DNA of 64,000 bases from Paenibacillus sp. An7 (lineage in GTDB: Bacteria; Bacillota; Bacilli; Paenibacillales; Paenibacillaceae): assembly GCF_009870785.1 (NCBI RefSeq), contig NZ_WTWX01000007.1, forward strand, positions 34,430-98,429. The letters run 5' to 3'. Both the position numbers and the translations under genes were made by a program. How positions within the stretch are numbered: position 1 is the stretch's first letter; every line of letters begins with the position of its first letter. Of this stretch, positions 53,844 through 63,208 are shown piece after piece. The notes under the pieces were generated by a model. That model was not told the DNA's origin. It saw only the letters and a list, made by a program, of their open reading frames with translations, and searched no databases.

Positions 53844-55109
53844 ATGACTACGGAAGCACTGAGAAATAGTATTGTTGCAGATATGGGGCTTGCTCCAGAA
53901 GGCCATCTCAAAATTGATTGGGTAGAAGCTCACATGCCGGTTCTTAACCGGGTGCGCAAAGAATTTGAGGCAGATTTGCCTTTTAAAGGCCTGAATATTA
54001 CGATTTGTCTTCATCTTGAAGCAAAAACAGCTTATCTTGCGAAAGTCATTCAAGCGGGCGGAGCAAAGGTAACCATTACAGGAAGTAACCCGCTGTCCAC
54101 ACAAGATGATGTATGTGCAGCCCTTGTTGAAGATGGGATCACGGTATTTGCTAAATACAATCCTGACCCAGCTGAATATAAGCAGTTGATTATTAATGCG
54201 CTGGAAACAAAACCGGATTTCATCATTGATGATGGCGGGGATCTGGTTACGATCCTTCATTCGGAGAGACCTGAGCTGCTTGAAACCATTCGAGGCGGTG
54301 CAGAAGAAACGACAACCGGGATTATTAAGTTAAAAGCCCTCGAAAAAGAGGGAGTGCTGAAACTTCCGATGGTTGCGGTTAATGACGCATACTGTAAATA
54401 TCTTTTCGACAACCGTTATGGCACAGGACAATCTGCATTTGATGGCATTATTCGGACAACGAATCTTGTCGTAGCAGGCAGTACCGTAGTTGTTGTGGGG
54501 TATGGATGGTGTGGTAAAGGTGTAGCTATGCGTGCAAAAGGACTCGGAGCGAATGTGATTGTCACCGAAGTAGACCCGATTAAAGCGGTTGAGGCTCACA
54601 TGGATGGATTCCAAGTTATGCCGATGATCGAAGCAGCGAAACGGGGGAACTTCTTCATTACCGTTACAGGGAACAAGGATGTTATCACAGGAGAGCACTA
54701 TGATGTGATGAAAGATGGAGCGGTTCTAGCGAATGCAGGCCACTTTGATGTGGAAGTGAACAAACCTGAACTTGCTAAACGTGCCGTATCCATCCGTACC
54801 GTTCGTAAAAATATTGAAGAATACCGCTTTGCAGATGGCAGAAAAATGTATCTTCTCGCTGAAGGTCGTCTGGTTAACCTGGCAGCAGCAGATGGGCATC
54901 CAGCAGAAATTATGGATACTACATTTGCGCTGCAAGCGCTCGGACTTCGTTATGTAAGAGAAAATCATGAAATGCTTGATCGTTCTGTTATTAAAGTCCC
55001 TTATGAGATTGATGAGAAAGTAGCGAGGTACAAACTGGATAGTCTAGGTATTACCCTTGATACACTGACAGAGCAACAAAAAGCTTATCTCGATAGCTGG
55101 AATGCATAA
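53844..55109 (+). CDS. ahcY: Adenosylhomocysteinase-like protein, archaeal/Thermotoga type
   Basis: This 421-residue NAD-binding enzyme is of the S-adenosylhomocysteine hydrolase family. Motifs are CLHLEAKTAYL, DDGGDLVT, the NAD-site GYGWCGKGVAMRAKGLGA, and NAGHFDVEV. The GYGWCGKG form (rather than GYGDVGKG), the short length and the absence of the C-terminal PDHYRY-like tail place it with archaeal and thermophile enzymes. Some of those act on S-inosylhomocysteine, so substrate should be held open. It lies 13 bases after bshC, likely co-transcribed. B. subtilis recycles this product by other enzymes. Confidence 0.93.
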   Translation: MTTEALRNSIVADMGLAPEGHLKIDWVEAHMPVLNRVRKEFEADLPFKGLNITICLHLEAKTAYLAKVIQAGGAKVTITGSNPLSTQDDVCAALVEDGITVFAKYNPDPAEYKQLIINALETKPDFIIDDGGDLVTILHSERPELLETIRGGAEETTTGIIKLKALEKEGVLKLPMVAVNDAYCKYLFDNRYGTGQSAFDGIIRTTNLVVAGSTVVVVGYGWCGKGVAMRAKGLGANVIVTEVDPIKAVEAHMDGFQVMPMIEAAKRGNFFITVTGNKDVITGEHYDVMKDGAVLANAGHFDVEVNKPELAKRAVSIRTVRKNIEEYRFADGRKMYLLAEGRLVNLAAADGHPAEIMDTTFALQALGLRYVRENHEMLDRSVIKVPYEIDEKVARYKLDSLGITLDTLTEQQKAYLDSWNA

Positions 55110-55123
55110 TTATTTTTGAAGTA

Positions 55124-55173
55124 AAAAAGAGTGATGTGAAAGCCTAAATAAGGCGGAACACATCACTCTTTTT
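55124..55173 (+). terminator. Rho-independent terminator
   Basis: AAAAAGAGTGATGTG pairs with CACATCACTCTTTTT, with an inner GCCT/AGGC hairpin. It separates ahcY from mraZ. Confidence 0.92.
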
Positions 55174-55263
55174 GTGCGTCAAGGTAGTCTCTTTACATCT
55201 TTTCCAAAAAGTTTCATAGCAAGCTAGAAGGGTTTTGATTTTTACAGGCGAATCTATTATGCT

Positions 55264-55292
55264 TAAGTGGTGGAAAGTGGAGCAAAGTGGAG
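55264..55292 (+). promoter_or_regulatory. MraZ operator: three GTGG direct repeats at 10-bp spacing
   Basis: GTGG occurs at 55267, 55277 and 55287, exactly one helical turn apart; the last two are within AAAGTGGAG repeats. MraZ is known to autoregulate by binding arrays of TGGG-type (E. coli) or AAAGTG-type (Mycoplasma) repeats before its own gene. A TATTAT at 55255-55260 would be the -10, putting the repeats over the transcript start. Confidence 0.82.
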
Positions 55293-55317
55293 AGTTTAGG
55301 GTGAGGAGTGGTGGACA

Positions 55318-55755
55318 ATGTTTATGGGGGAGTTCCAACATAGCATTGACGATAAAGGCCGAATCATTATTCCGGCTAAATTCCGCGAACCTCTTGGACC
55401 TAGCTTTGTGATCACTCGAGGCTTAGACCAGTGTCTGTTTGTGTACCCGATGGAAGAATGGGGGATCATGGAACAGAAACTTAAAGCTCTTCCGCTGATG
55501 AAATCCGATGCACGTGCATTTACACGCTTTTTTTTCTCAGGAGCAACAGAATGCGAACTCGACAAACAGGGCAGGGTAAATTTACCGCCCAATTTGCGGG
55601 ATTACGCCAAGATGGACAAGGAATGTGTGGTTCTTGGTGTTTCGAATCGGGTGGAGATCTGGAGCAAAGGCATTTGGGAACAATACTACAGCCAATCTGA
55701 AGAAACGTTTAATGATATTGCCGAAAAGCTGGTCGATTTTAATTTTGAATTTTAA
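55318..55755 (+). CDS. mraZ: Transcriptional regulator MraZ
   Basis: MraZ is the AbrB-like DNA-binding protein that heads the division and cell-wall cluster and controls it. The 145-residue protein contains the duplicated fold: [24 protein letters not shown] in the first half and [20 protein letters not shown] in the second, each with the DxxGR motif. A repeat operator lies 26-50 bases upstream. rsmH follows after 93 bases. Confidence 0.98.
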   Translation: MFMGEFQHSIDDKGRIIIPAKFREPLGPSFVITRGLDQCLFVYPMEEWGIMEQKLKALPLMKSDARAFTRFFFSGATECELDKQGRVNLPPNLRDYAKMDKECVVLGVSNRVEIWSKGIWEQYYSQSEETFNDIAEKLVDFNFEF

Positions 55756-55848
55756 CATGGCAGTAAGGAAATCAACAAGAAATCACACAACTGTGCAGAT
55801 ATGAATTAGCAAATCTGTAAATCAAAACAATGTCTGGAGGACAAGCAA

Positions 55849-56799
55849 GTGTTTCACCACATTACCGTACTTAAAGAAGAAGCAACCGAAGGACTTAACA
55901 TCAAACAGGACGGGATTTACGTGGACTGCACGCTCGGCGGTGCAGGTCATAGCTCGGTTATCGCTTCAAAACTGGGACCAAAGGGAAGACTCATTGCCCT
56001 TGACCAGGACGATTGGGCTCTTGATCATGCCAAGAGTAAACTAGCGGAGTTTGATACGAACATTACACTCATAAAGACTAATTTTCGGGATTTAACCGAA
56101 GTGCTGACTGCGCAGGACGTGCCAATGCAGGGCGGGATACCACAAGTGGACGGTATATTGTACGACCTAGGTGTGTCATCACCCCAGTTTGATGAAGGAG
56201 AACGCGGATTCAGTTATAACCACGATGCACCACTGGATATGCGGATGGATCAATCTGCTCTTTTGACAGCAAGAGACATCATTAATGAGTGGAGCGAAGA
56301 AGAAATTGCCCGAATTTTGTATGTTTATGGCGAAGAAAAGTTTTCAAGACGCATTGCGCGGGTAATAGTTAAAAAAAGAAAGTCTGCACCTATTGAAACT
56401 ACAGGCGAATTGGTCGATATCATAAAAGAAGGTATTCCGGCGGCTGCCCGGAGAACGGGCGGTCATCCTGCCAAACGAAGCTTTCAAGCACTTCGAATTG
56501 CCGTGAATGATGAGCTCGGTGCATTTGAGGAAGCTTTACATCAGGCTGTGCGTTGTCTTAAGCCTGGAGGCAGAGTATCTGTTATTACGTTTCATTCCTT
56601 GGAAGACAGGATATGCAAACAGATTTTTAGCAGTTATTTAGAAAAATGCACATGCCCAACTGACTTCCCGTTATGTGTCTGCGGGGGTAAAGGAACGCTG
56701 CGACTCGTAAATCGTAAGCCAATGGTACCCACAGAAGCAGAACTGTCGCAAAACCCCAGAGCGCGTTCAGCAAAGCTGCGTGTAGCGGAGAAACTGTAA
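55849..56799 (+). CDS. rsmH: 16S rRNA (cytosine-1402-N4)-methyltransferase RsmH
   Basis: RsmH methylates N4 of C1402 in the ribosomal P site. The 316-residue protein has the SAM motif [24 protein letters not shown], and the C-terminal [16 protein letters not shown] region (here [12 protein letters not shown]). Start is GTG 55849 after TGGAGGA. It is the usual second gene of the cluster. Confidence 0.97.
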   Translation: MFHHITVLKEEATEGLNIKQDGIYVDCTLGGAGHSSVIASKLGPKGRLIALDQDDWALDHAKSKLAEFDTNITLIKTNFRDLTEVLTAQDVPMQGGIPQVDGILYDLGVSSPQFDEGERGFSYNHDAPLDMRMDQSALLTARDIINEWSEEEIARILYVYGEEKFSRRIARVIVKKRKSAPIETTGELVDIIKEGIPAAARRTGGHPAKRSFQALRIAVNDELGAFEEALHQAVRCLKPGGRVSVITFHSLEDRICKQIFSSYLEKCTCPTDFPLCVCGGKGTLRLVNRKPMVPTEAELSQNPRARSAKLRVAEKL

Positions 56800-56826
56800 C
56801 CTATTGAAACGTAAGGAGAGTCGACT

Positions 56827-57225
56827 ATGGCCTATACACGTGGCAATCTGGCAATGAAAGAGAGAGCAAATGCTGCACAGCTAAAGCCTAATCGCTATAA
56901 GGAGACGACAAAAGTCGTAACACGGAGAACAGGTCTGCCTCCAAGAGAGAAATTCCTGTATCTGATGACTGTAATCGTATGTATAGCAATTGCGAGTGTT
57001 TTGGTGGGCAGATATGCAAGTATTTACGACCTGAACAAGCAGATGCACACGGCAAACCAGAGTATTGAGAAGTCTAACAAAGAAATGGCTGTCATTGAGG
57101 TTCAAAAAGAAAAACTGGAAAGCGATATTGTGGTGAAAGCACGGGAGCTCGGTTACATTGAGCCGTCTTCCGAACAAGAGGCAATCCGAGTTCAAAGAAC
57201 GTCAGTTACAACGGCGACTCCGTAA
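56827..57225 (+). CDS. ftsL: Cell division protein FtsL
   Basis: FtsL is a small bitopic divisome protein that partners DivIC/FtsB. The 132-residue protein has a basic cytoplasmic tail, one membrane segment at about 43-63 (LYLMTVIVCIAIASVLVG), and an extracellular coiled coil (LNKQMHTANQSIEKSNKEM), ending in the KARELGYIEP motif. AAGGAGAG precedes the ATG. pbpB follows, its usual partner. Confidence 0.93.
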   Translation: MAYTRGNLAMKERANAAQLKPNRYKETTKVVTRRTGLPPREKFLYLMTVIVCIAIASVLVGRYASIYDLNKQMHTANQSIEKSNKEMAVIEVQKEKLESDIVVKARELGYIEPSSEQEAIRVQRTSVTTATP

Positions 57226-57263
57226 GGAAGGACCAAGCTGACGATTGAATGTGAGGTTTGAAG

Positions 57264-59558
57264 ATGGGGAAAACGGGAAAAAGAATAAAACTTCGCACGT
57301 TACTTATTGGAGGGATCATCACCCTCTTTTTTCTTGTACTTATTGGGAAAGTATTTTGGATTCAAGTAGTTGATGCGGATACATGGAAAAAGCATGCTTT
57401 GGAACTTATCGATCGAACGAAGATCATCTCTGCTAAGCGGGGAACGATTACCGATCGGAATGGAGATATTCTTGCTAAAGATGCCCCTGCTTATACGGTG
57501 GCAGTGAATCCTAAACTCATCGCTGAAAAAGAGATTGAAGATGAGGTTGTGAAGGGGCTCCATAATTTGCTCGGCAAAGATGAGGCTGGTCTTCGAGAAG
57601 ATATAACTTCAACAAAGGATGACGGTGAGTTACGCATTTACCGCGAGGTTCGAAGCGAAGGGTACAAGATCAGCCAAGAACTGAAGGATCAAGTTGATGA
57701 ATTTAGAGAAAAACTGGACGAAGAATATGGTGCAAAAGATGCGATTGTTTTGATGGAAGCAACAAAACGGTTCTATCCTGAAAATAATCTGGCGTCTCAT
57801 GTTCTTGGCTACCTGAATAAAGAAGATGACCCCGTCTATGGCCTGGAGCTCTATTATGATGAGAAGTTAAAAGGACAAGATGGCAAAATGGTGTATCAGG
57901 CTGACAGGAAAGGCGTAGAGATTAATAATTCAACGGTTGAGTATACCCCTACTGTTAATGGTAAGAATTTGAAGCTAACCCTTGATGATACGATCCAGTT
58001 CTATATAGAAGAAGCAATGAAAAAAGCGGTGGATCAGTATGATCCGATCAGTATGACCGTTATCGCAGCCGATCCAAACACAATGGAAATCTTAGGAATG
58101 GCTAATATGCCAAATTATAATCCGAACACGTACTGGGAATCGGAACAAGAAGATTTTTATAATCACGCGATCCAATCTATTTACGAGCCTGGTTCTACCT
58201 TTAAGATTGTAACCCTGGCAGGAGCCGTAGAAGAAAAACTGTTTAATCCAAATGCTACCTATGAATCCGGCAGTGTTACAGTAGGGGGTCGCACGATTAG
58301 TGACGTAAGTCGTAGTTGGGGGACAATAACCTATCTCGATGGAGTCAAACGTTCCAGTAACGTTGCGTTTGTTAACCTCGGGTATAAAATGCTTGGCGGA
58401 GAAAAACTACGCAGTTATATTGATAAGTTTGGATTTGGTGTAAAAACAGGAATTGATTTGCCTAATGAATCTGCTTCGCCGATTCGCGAACTGCATTATG
58501 CTGCAGATATAGCTGCGGCTTCATACGGACATGGTCTCGTACAAGTTACGCCGCTTCAGCAGGTTGCTGCCGTTTCAGCTATTGCTAATGGCGGTAAATT
58601 ATTGGTTCCGCATCTGGTCAAAGAGATAACAGATCCGAATACGGGTGAAGTAGAAAAGGTAGAGCCTAAGGTAGTAAGACAAGCGATATCGGCGTCTACT
58701 TCCAAAACAGTTAGCACTTATCTAGAACAAGTGGTTGCTGATCGGGAAAAAGGTTCTGGAAGAAAAGCATATATTGATGGTTATCGTGTCGCAGGTAAGA
58801 CAGGGACGGCGATAAAGTATGTGAATGGTAAATATGATCATTCGAAGGCAGTTGTATCCTTTATTGGTTTCGCGCCTGCAGACAATCCTAAAATTGCAAT
58901 GATCGTCGTAATTGACCAGCCGAATGACCCCACGGTAGGGGGAGGAACCGCAGCAGCTCCTGTATTTAAGGAGATCATGTCAAAGTCCCTTACGTATCTG
59001 GGTGTACCAAAAGAAACGGCATCTAAAGATGACACCGATAAATCAACAGTGGTGAGCAAAAAAGCACCGGATTTGGTTGGGAAATCGGGCAAAGAAGCAA
59101 GATCACAGCTTCTTGATCAAGGGATTGCTTATGAAACTCTTGGTAAGGGAAGTGAAGTCATTAAGCAATATCCAGAGTCGGGTACTGCTTTACAGCCTGG
59201 GCAGCGTGTCTATTTGTTAACAGAAGACAGCGATACGATGGAAGTACCGGATCTGACGGGAGAATCCCTGCGGGATGCCCTGGAAGTACTGACTCTAATT
59301 AAAGTAGGAGTTAAAGTCGAAGGTGAAGGTTTCGTATCTGAACAAAAGGTAGAAGTGTCCGGCGAACAACGGACGGTTATCCTTAGGCTAAAATCGGCCA
59401 AAGAAACTGTTACTGGAGAAACAGGAGAAGATGTGCTTTCTTCGGAAGAGGCAGAGGGTTTGAATAAAACCAATGCCGGTACTGAAAATAAAGAACCAGC
59501 GGAATCAACGGAACCTGAAATAAGCGGTACTACAGCTGAAGAACGCGGTGATAACTAA
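57264..59558 (+). CDS. pbpB: Penicillin-binding protein 2B-type transpeptidase with PASTA domains
   Basis: This is the septal class B transpeptidase. The 764-residue protein has a membrane anchor at about 13-33, a dimerisation domain starting KRGTITDRNGDILA, and a transpeptidase domain with active-site STFK (S311-K314), SSN (S364-N366) and KTG (K512-G514). Two PASTA domains follow (about 600-655 and 658-710), then an acidic Glu/Thr-rich tail. GTGAGG supports the ATG at 57264. It is followed by its paralogue spoVD. Confidence 0.95.
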   Translation: MGKTGKRIKLRTLLIGGIITLFFLVLIGKVFWIQVVDADTWKKHALELIDRTKIISAKRGTITDRNGDILAKDAPAYTVAVNPKLIAEKEIEDEVVKGLHNLLGKDEAGLREDITSTKDDGELRIYREVRSEGYKISQELKDQVDEFREKLDEEYGAKDAIVLMEATKRFYPENNLASHVLGYLNKEDDPVYGLELYYDEKLKGQDGKMVYQADRKGVEINNSTVEYTPTVNGKNLKLTLDDTIQFYIEEAMKKAVDQYDPISMTVIAADPNTMEILGMANMPNYNPNTYWESEQEDFYNHAIQSIYEPGSTFKIVTLAGAVEEKLFNPNATYESGSVTVGGRTISDVSRSWGTITYLDGVKRSSNVAFVNLGYKMLGGEKLRSYIDKFGFGVKTGIDLPNESASPIRELHYAADIAAASYGHGLVQVTPLQQVAAVSAIANGGKLLVPHLVKEITDPNTGEVEKVEPKVVRQAISASTSKTVSTYLEQVVADREKGSGRKAYIDGYRVAGKTGTAIKYVNGKYDHSKAVVSFIGFAPADNPKIAMIVVIDQPNDPTVGGGTAAAPVFKEIMSKSLTYLGVPKETASKDDTDKSTVVSKKAPDLVGKSGKEARSQLLDQGIAYETLGKGSEVIKQYPESGTALQPGQRVYLLTEDSDTMEVPDLTGESLRDALEVLTLIKVGVKVEGEGFVSEQKVEVSGEQRTVILRLKSAKETVTGETGEDVLSSEEAEGLNKTNAGTENKEPAESTEPEISGTTAEERGDN

Positions 59559-59645
59559 AGGCTTGTTCTATTCCCTGATTGTCCTGAATATTCATAATGA
59601 TGAATGATATTGTGAATGAAGGAGACAAGTCGGGGGGAGATGAAT

Positions 59646-61628
59646 ATGGCCAAAGTGTCCAGCGTGATGCTTCGTCGCCGTTTACTATGGTGCATGCTGA
59701 TACTTCTTATTTTATTTACAGCACTGGTCGTACGTTTAGCTTATGTACAATTTGTCAAAGGGCCAGCGTTATCGGAGGAAGCGGAGAACTTGTGGCGAAG
59801 AGAAATTCCGTACACAGCAAAAAGAGGACAAATCCTTGATCGGAACGGGGTATCTCTTGCTTACAACATTACAACGCCATCCGTGATGGCTATTCCTGTA
59901 CAGATTAAGGACAAGGAGCAGACGGCTACGGCTTTAGCACCCTTACTAGGTATGACGAAGGAAAAAGTGCTGGGTATTATCTCGAAGAAAGAAAGAATAG
60001 TTCAGATCAAGCCCGGGGGCCGCAAAATTACGATGGAGAAAGCACAGCAGATTCGTGATTTAGAGCTTCCGGGCATTGTTGTAGCTGAAGATAATAAACG
60101 TTATTATCCTTTTGGGGATCTTGCAGGTCATATTCTTGGGTTTACCGGGATTGATAATCAGGGATTGACCGGTGTTGAAAAAACGTATGATGATAATCTG
60201 AACGGAATTGGGGGAGGTATTGCCTATCTCTCTGATGCCGCAGGCAGATTGATGCCGGGATCAAGCGAGACTTATCAAGCTCCTCAAGATGGACTGAACC
60301 TCAAACTTACGATTGACCAGCCGATCCAGTCAATTATTGAACGTGAACTGGATCAAGCAATGGTCAAATTTCAAGCGAATTCGGCTCTTGCCATTGCGAT
60401 GAATCCTAAGACAGGCGAAATACTGGGGATGGCCAGTCGCCCAGGCTATGAACCCGGTCACTATCAGGAATATGACGCTGATGTATATAATCGGAATTTA
60501 CCGGTATGGATGACATATGAACCGGGTTCTACCTTCAAGATTATTACGCTGGCGGCTGCCCTTGAAGAAAAGAAAGTGGACCTTAAAAATGACAGGTTTT
60601 TCGATAAGGGATTTGTTGAAGTCGGCGGAGCTAGACTTCGGTGCTGGAAGAAAGGCGGCCATGGCAGCCAGACCTTCTTACAGGTTGTGGAAAACTCCTG
60701 TAATCCAGGGTTTGTTGCTCTAGGTCAAAAACTTGGCAAAGAGTCACTTTTCAAGTATATTAAAAACTTCGGTTTCGGCTCTAAAACAGGCATTGACCTT
60801 AGTGGAGAAGCCTCTGGAATTTTATTCAAACTCTCGCAGGTAGGACCTGTAGAGCTTGCTACGACTGCTTTTGGTCAAGGGGTATCTGTTACTCCTATCC
60901 AGCAGATTACGGCCGTCTCTGCCGCCATTAACGGCGGGAAACTGTACAAACCATTTGTAGCTAAGTCCTGGGTTGATCCGGTGACAGGTAAAATAGTAGA
61001 AGAGACGAAGCCTGAAGTCGTAAGGCAAGTCATATCAGAAGAAACATCGAAGCAGGTTCGAGAAGCTCTTGAAAGTGTAGTCGCGAAAGGAACAGGCCGC
61101 CCGGCATTTATTGATGGATACCGAGTAGGCGGAAAGACGGGTACGGCGCAGAAGGTAATTAATGGAAGGTACTCGTCAACGGAACATATTGTTTCCTTCA
61201 TCGGCTTTGCTCCAGCGGATGATCCGCAGATTGTCGTATATACGGCCGTTGATAACCCAAAAGGAATTCAATTTGGCGGCGTGGTTGCCGCGCCGATTGT
61301 ACAGAACATTCTAGAAGATTCGCTTCATTATTTACAAGTACCGCCTCGGAGTGATCAGATCGCTAAGGAATACAAATATGGCGAAACACCGATCGTTACT
61401 GTTCCTGATCTTACAGGAGCAACAGTACAGGACCTCTATGAGGATCTTAATATGAACTTCATGCTGTCGAAATCCGGGTCTGGAAAAACCGTAGTAAGTC
61501 AAGCTCCAAAGCCAGGAGCAAGGGTGGAACGCGGCTCGACCATTCGAATCTACATGGGCAGTGAACCAGAAGATGCGCACCAGAGCGAAGAGAAAAAAAA
61601 GGCAGATAATGAAAAAGAAGAGCCTTAA
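59646..61628 (+). CDS. spoVD: Stage V sporulation protein D (class B PBP)
   Basis: SpoVD is the sporulation-specific transpeptidase for spore cortex synthesis. The 660-residue protein has a membrane segment at about 12-34, KRGQILDRNGVSLA, active-site STFK (S295-K298), SCN (S351-N353) and KTG (K497-G499), then one PASTA domain (about 583-640) and a charged tail. It closely parallels pbpB but has a Cys in the SxN motif and one PASTA domain, as in B. subtilis SpoVD. GGGGGGAG lies six bases before the ATG at 59646, preferred over earlier in-frame starts. Confidence 0.93.
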   Translation: MAKVSSVMLRRRLLWCMLILLILFTALVVRLAYVQFVKGPALSEEAENLWRREIPYTAKRGQILDRNGVSLAYNITTPSVMAIPVQIKDKEQTATALAPLLGMTKEKVLGIISKKERIVQIKPGGRKITMEKAQQIRDLELPGIVVAEDNKRYYPFGDLAGHILGFTGIDNQGLTGVEKTYDDNLNGIGGGIAYLSDAAGRLMPGSSETYQAPQDGLNLKLTIDQPIQSIIERELDQAMVKFQANSALAIAMNPKTGEILGMASRPGYEPGHYQEYDADVYNRNLPVWMTYEPGSTFKIITLAAALEEKKVDLKNDRFFDKGFVEVGGARLRCWKKGGHGSQTFLQVVENSCNPGFVALGQKLGKESLFKYIKNFGFGSKTGIDLSGEASGILFKLSQVGPVELATTAFGQGVSVTPIQQITAVSAAINGGKLYKPFVAKSWVDPVTGKIVEETKPEVVRQVISEETSKQVREALESVVAKGTGRPAFIDGYRVGGKTGTAQKVINGRYSSTEHIVSFIGFAPADDPQIVVYTAVDNPKGIQFGGVVAAPIVQNILEDSLHYLQVPPRSDQIAKEYKYGETPIVTVPDLTGATVQDLYEDLNMNFMLSKSGSGKTVVSQAPKPGARVERGSTIRIYMGSEPEDAHQSEEKKKADNEKEEP

Positions 61629-61720
61629 GGTTTTTACTCATCTATCTATGGACCATACTGGCAAGTAACGGATACAATAGGTAAGGATGACGTCTTATTT
61701 CATGGAAAGAAGGAATACAT

Positions 61721-63208
61721 GTGCAGTTAAAACAATTTGCTTCCCTGCTGGCAGTATGTGAACTCTCCGGCAATGGAAACACAGAAATCAAAGGAATTCA
61801 AACGGATTCAAGACAAGTTCAAGAAGGGGATATGTTTATATGTCTGCCTGGTCATACCGTAGATGGTCATGATTATGCTGACAAAGCAGTAAGCCTCGGT
61901 GCAGTTGCACTTGTCGTGGAGCGTAAACTTGAACTCGATGTACCTCAACTCATCGTAAGCAGCTGCCGGTTTGCAATGGCCGTTTTCTCGGATCATTTTT
62001 TTGGACACCCGAGTCAGAAGCTGAATATGATCGGCGTTACAGGTACAAATGGAAAAACAACGACAACTTATCTGATTGAACAAATATTGAATGATGCGGA
62101 ATCAGAGACTGGCCTTATTGGCACGATTCAGATGCGTTATGCCGGTCAAACATTCCCGATGTCAGGAACCACACCAGAAGCTCTTGATCTGCAGCGCAGT
62201 CTTCATCATATGGTAGAAGCAGGCGTGAAAAATTGCGTCATGGAAGTTTCTTCTCATGCGTTGCAGCAAGGCCGCGTAAAAGGTACGGAATTCCGGACTG
62301 CGGTGTTTACAAACCTCACTCAGGATCACCTGGACTATCATCACACGATGGAAGAGTACCGTGGAGCGAAATCTTTGCTTTTTGCTAGATTAGGCAATGG
62401 ATTTGAAGATGACCTTCATAAACGCAAGTATGCAGTTCTTAATGCAGATGATGCAGCATCGGTTTATTTTGCAGATTCTACTTCAGCTGAAGTGATTACA
62501 TATGGAATCGATGCGAATGCTGATGTGCGGGCTTCTAATATTAAAATTACAGCACGAGGCACTTCCTTCCACGTGGATTCCTTTAAAGGAAGTACGGATG
62601 TAGAGCTTCGTATGGTAGGTAAGTTTAATGTGTATAACGCGCTCGCAGCGATCACAGCAGCTCTGCTTGAAGGAATTGAGCTTAATTCGATCAAGCGCAG
62701 CCTTGAAGCCATTCCAGGTGTAGATGGCAGGGTAGAAGCGGTAAACGAAGGTCAGCCTTTCGCCGTGATCGTAGACTATGCTCATACACCGGATGGACTT
62801 GAGAATGTACTGCGTACAGTTAACGAATTTGCTGAAAAAGAAGTATTCTGTGTCTTTGGATGCGGTGGAGACCGGGATCGCACAAAACGTCCAATCATGG
62901 GTCAAATCGCTGCTAAATACAGTGACAGAGTGTTTGTTACTTCTGATAATCCTCGGACAGAAAACCCGGATGCCATTCTTGAAGATATCAAGCAGGGTTT
63001 GATAGCAAATGCGGTTCCATCCGAAAAATATGAACTGATTGTTGACCGTAAGTCAGCTATTAAACGTGCTATTGAACTGGCAAGCCCAGGCGATGTAGTA
63101 TTGATAGCGGGCAAAGGTCACGAGACTTACCAAATTATCGGAACTGTGAAAACAGATTTTGACGATCGGCTCGTGGCGAAAGAAGCGATAAGGGGAATAA
63201 CAAAGTGA
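61721..63208 (+). CDS. murE: UDP-MurNAc-tripeptide synthetase MurE (meso-diaminopimelate type)
   Basis: MurE adds the third amino acid to the peptidoglycan stem peptide. The 495-residue protein has the Mur ligase ATP motif GVTGTNGKTTTTYL near residue 107, and SDNPRTENP near 408. The DNPR motif selects meso-diaminopimelate rather than lysine. Start is GTG 61721 after GAAAGAAGGAA. Its stop overlaps the murF start (GTGA). Confidence 0.97.
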   Translation: MQLKQFASLLAVCELSGNGNTEIKGIQTDSRQVQEGDMFICLPGHTVDGHDYADKAVSLGAVALVVERKLELDVPQLIVSSCRFAMAVFSDHFFGHPSQKLNMIGVTGTNGKTTTTYLIEQILNDAESETGLIGTIQMRYAGQTFPMSGTTPEALDLQRSLHHMVEAGVKNCVMEVSSHALQQGRVKGTEFRTAVFTNLTQDHLDYHHTMEEYRGAKSLLFARLGNGFEDDLHKRKYAVLNADDAASVYFADSTSAEVITYGIDANADVRASNIKITARGTSFHVDSFKGSTDVELRMVGKFNVYNALAAITAALLEGIELNSIKRSLEAIPGVDGRVEAVNEGQPFAVIVDYAHTPDGLENVLRTVNEFAEKEVFCVFGCGGDRDRTKRPIMGQIAAKYSDRVFVTSDNPRTENPDAILEDIKQGLIANAVPSEKYELIVDRKSAIKRAIELASPGDVVLIAGKGHETYQIIGTVKTDFDDRLVAKEAIRGITK

